Shown here: piece after piece, positions 6,033 through 6,306 of the stretch
Layout of the letters: each line of letters begins with the position of its first letter
How positions within the stretch are numbered: position 1 is the first letter of the stretch
From: Thermoprotei archaeon
GTDB lineage: Archaea; Thermoproteota; Thermoprotei_A; Sulfolobales; NBVN01
Direction of reading: 5' to 3'
NCBI GenBank assembly: GCA_003661745.1
Contig: QMWS01000049.1
Span: 1-6,306 of the forward strand
Length of the DNA stretch: 6,306 nt
Position numbers and translations under genes: made by a program
Notes under the pieces: generated by a model
Database searches by the model: none
Told to the model about the DNA's origin: nothing
What the model saw: the letters and a program-made list of their open reading frames with translations, nothing else

Positions 6033-6306
6033 AACATTCTTATATTGATAAGTATAGCACTTTAAATAGCATCATTCATCAATTATATCCCTCTGTTAAA
6101 ATTGTGTATTCTTTCATCTTTATATTTTTTATAATTTTTACTCCTCCCGTATTATTTCTTTCATTTTTTTTATATACTTTGCTAATTTTTGGACTTGTTT
6201 TTTTATCCAGGGTCCCTTTGAGTTTTATCCTCAAACGTTCTTTAGTAATTATTCCTTTTGTTTTATTTATTGCTATTTTTATTCCTTTCTTAAAAGAAAC
6301 AAATAT
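6029..6306 (+). CDS. nikQ: ECF transporter transmembrane (T) component NikQ, 3'-truncated by the window edge
   Basis: Membrane scaffold that couples the NikMN substrate unit to the ATPase NikO. The frame opens at GTG 6029, overlapping the nikN stop (GTGA), and stays open to the window end (92 codons), so the rest lies downstream. The N-terminus KHSYIDKYSTLNSIIHQLYP followed by SVKIVYS matches the CbiQ/NikQ start, in which H-S-x-x-D-x-Y-S and I-H-x-x-x-P-x-V-K recur. Two hydrophobic helices follow (FIFIFFIIF and LYTLLIFGLVFL), then SRVPLSFILKRS and another helix. No strong ribosome site precedes the GTG (AAAAGAAA only), so translation probably depends on termination of nikN. The signature Ala-Arg-Gly motifs that contact the ATPase would be beyond the window. 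Nickel rather than cobalt is inferred from nikR, nikM and nikN. A nikO gene is expected next. Confidence 0.85.
   Translation, partial: MKHSYIDKYSTLNSIIHQLYPSVKIVYSFIFIFFIIFTPPVLFLSFFLYTLLIFGLVFLSRVPLSFILKRSLVIIPFVLFIAIFIPFLKETN

Overview
The window comes from an AT-rich bacterial genome. A diderm is likely, because an outer-membrane porin is encoded. The left edge holds a type IV pilus protein and the right half a nickel-acquisition operon. The lineage cannot be fixed from this sequence. An uncultured or thermophilic diderm phylum would fit, but that is a guess.

Layout. (1) Positions 1-987 hold the 3' part of a pilM gene whose first codons lie outside the window. Seven bases later (995-1306) comes a small PilZ-domain protein, probably a cyclic-di-GMP receptor, so this end concerns pili or motility. 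(2) Positions 1307-1897 hold no intact gene. A perfect 8-bp hairpin (1427-1447) is followed by a stretch that looks coding in one frame but carries three internal stops (1446-1838), best read as a decayed gene. (3) Positions 1898-3294 hold a dead insertion sequence. It has imperfect inverted ends and a DDE transposase of the ISNCY/IS1202-like type, broken by four frameshifts and with a catalytic Asp apparently changed to Asn. (4) Positions 3311-6306 hold the nickel locus: a promoter, nikR, an OprB-like porin, nikM, nikN and the start of nikQ, which runs off the window. All are on the + strand, with short gaps or a 4-base overlap from the porin onward.

How the genes fit together. NikR would sense cytoplasmic nickel and control the locus. 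The porin could let nickel, free or chelated, cross the outer membrane. NikM, NikN and NikQ form the membrane part of an ECF-type nickel importer, whose ATPase NikO should lie just downstream. The clearest corrections to a naive gene call are three. pilM is truncated by the window edge rather than starting at base 7. nikM starts at 5098 rather than 5071. A partial nikQ occupies 6029-6306.

I see no CRISPR array, RNA gene or clearly new system. The most interesting points are the porin placed between nikR and nikM, the stop-interrupted coding-like stretch, and the insertion-sequence end lying directly upstream of the nikR promoter.
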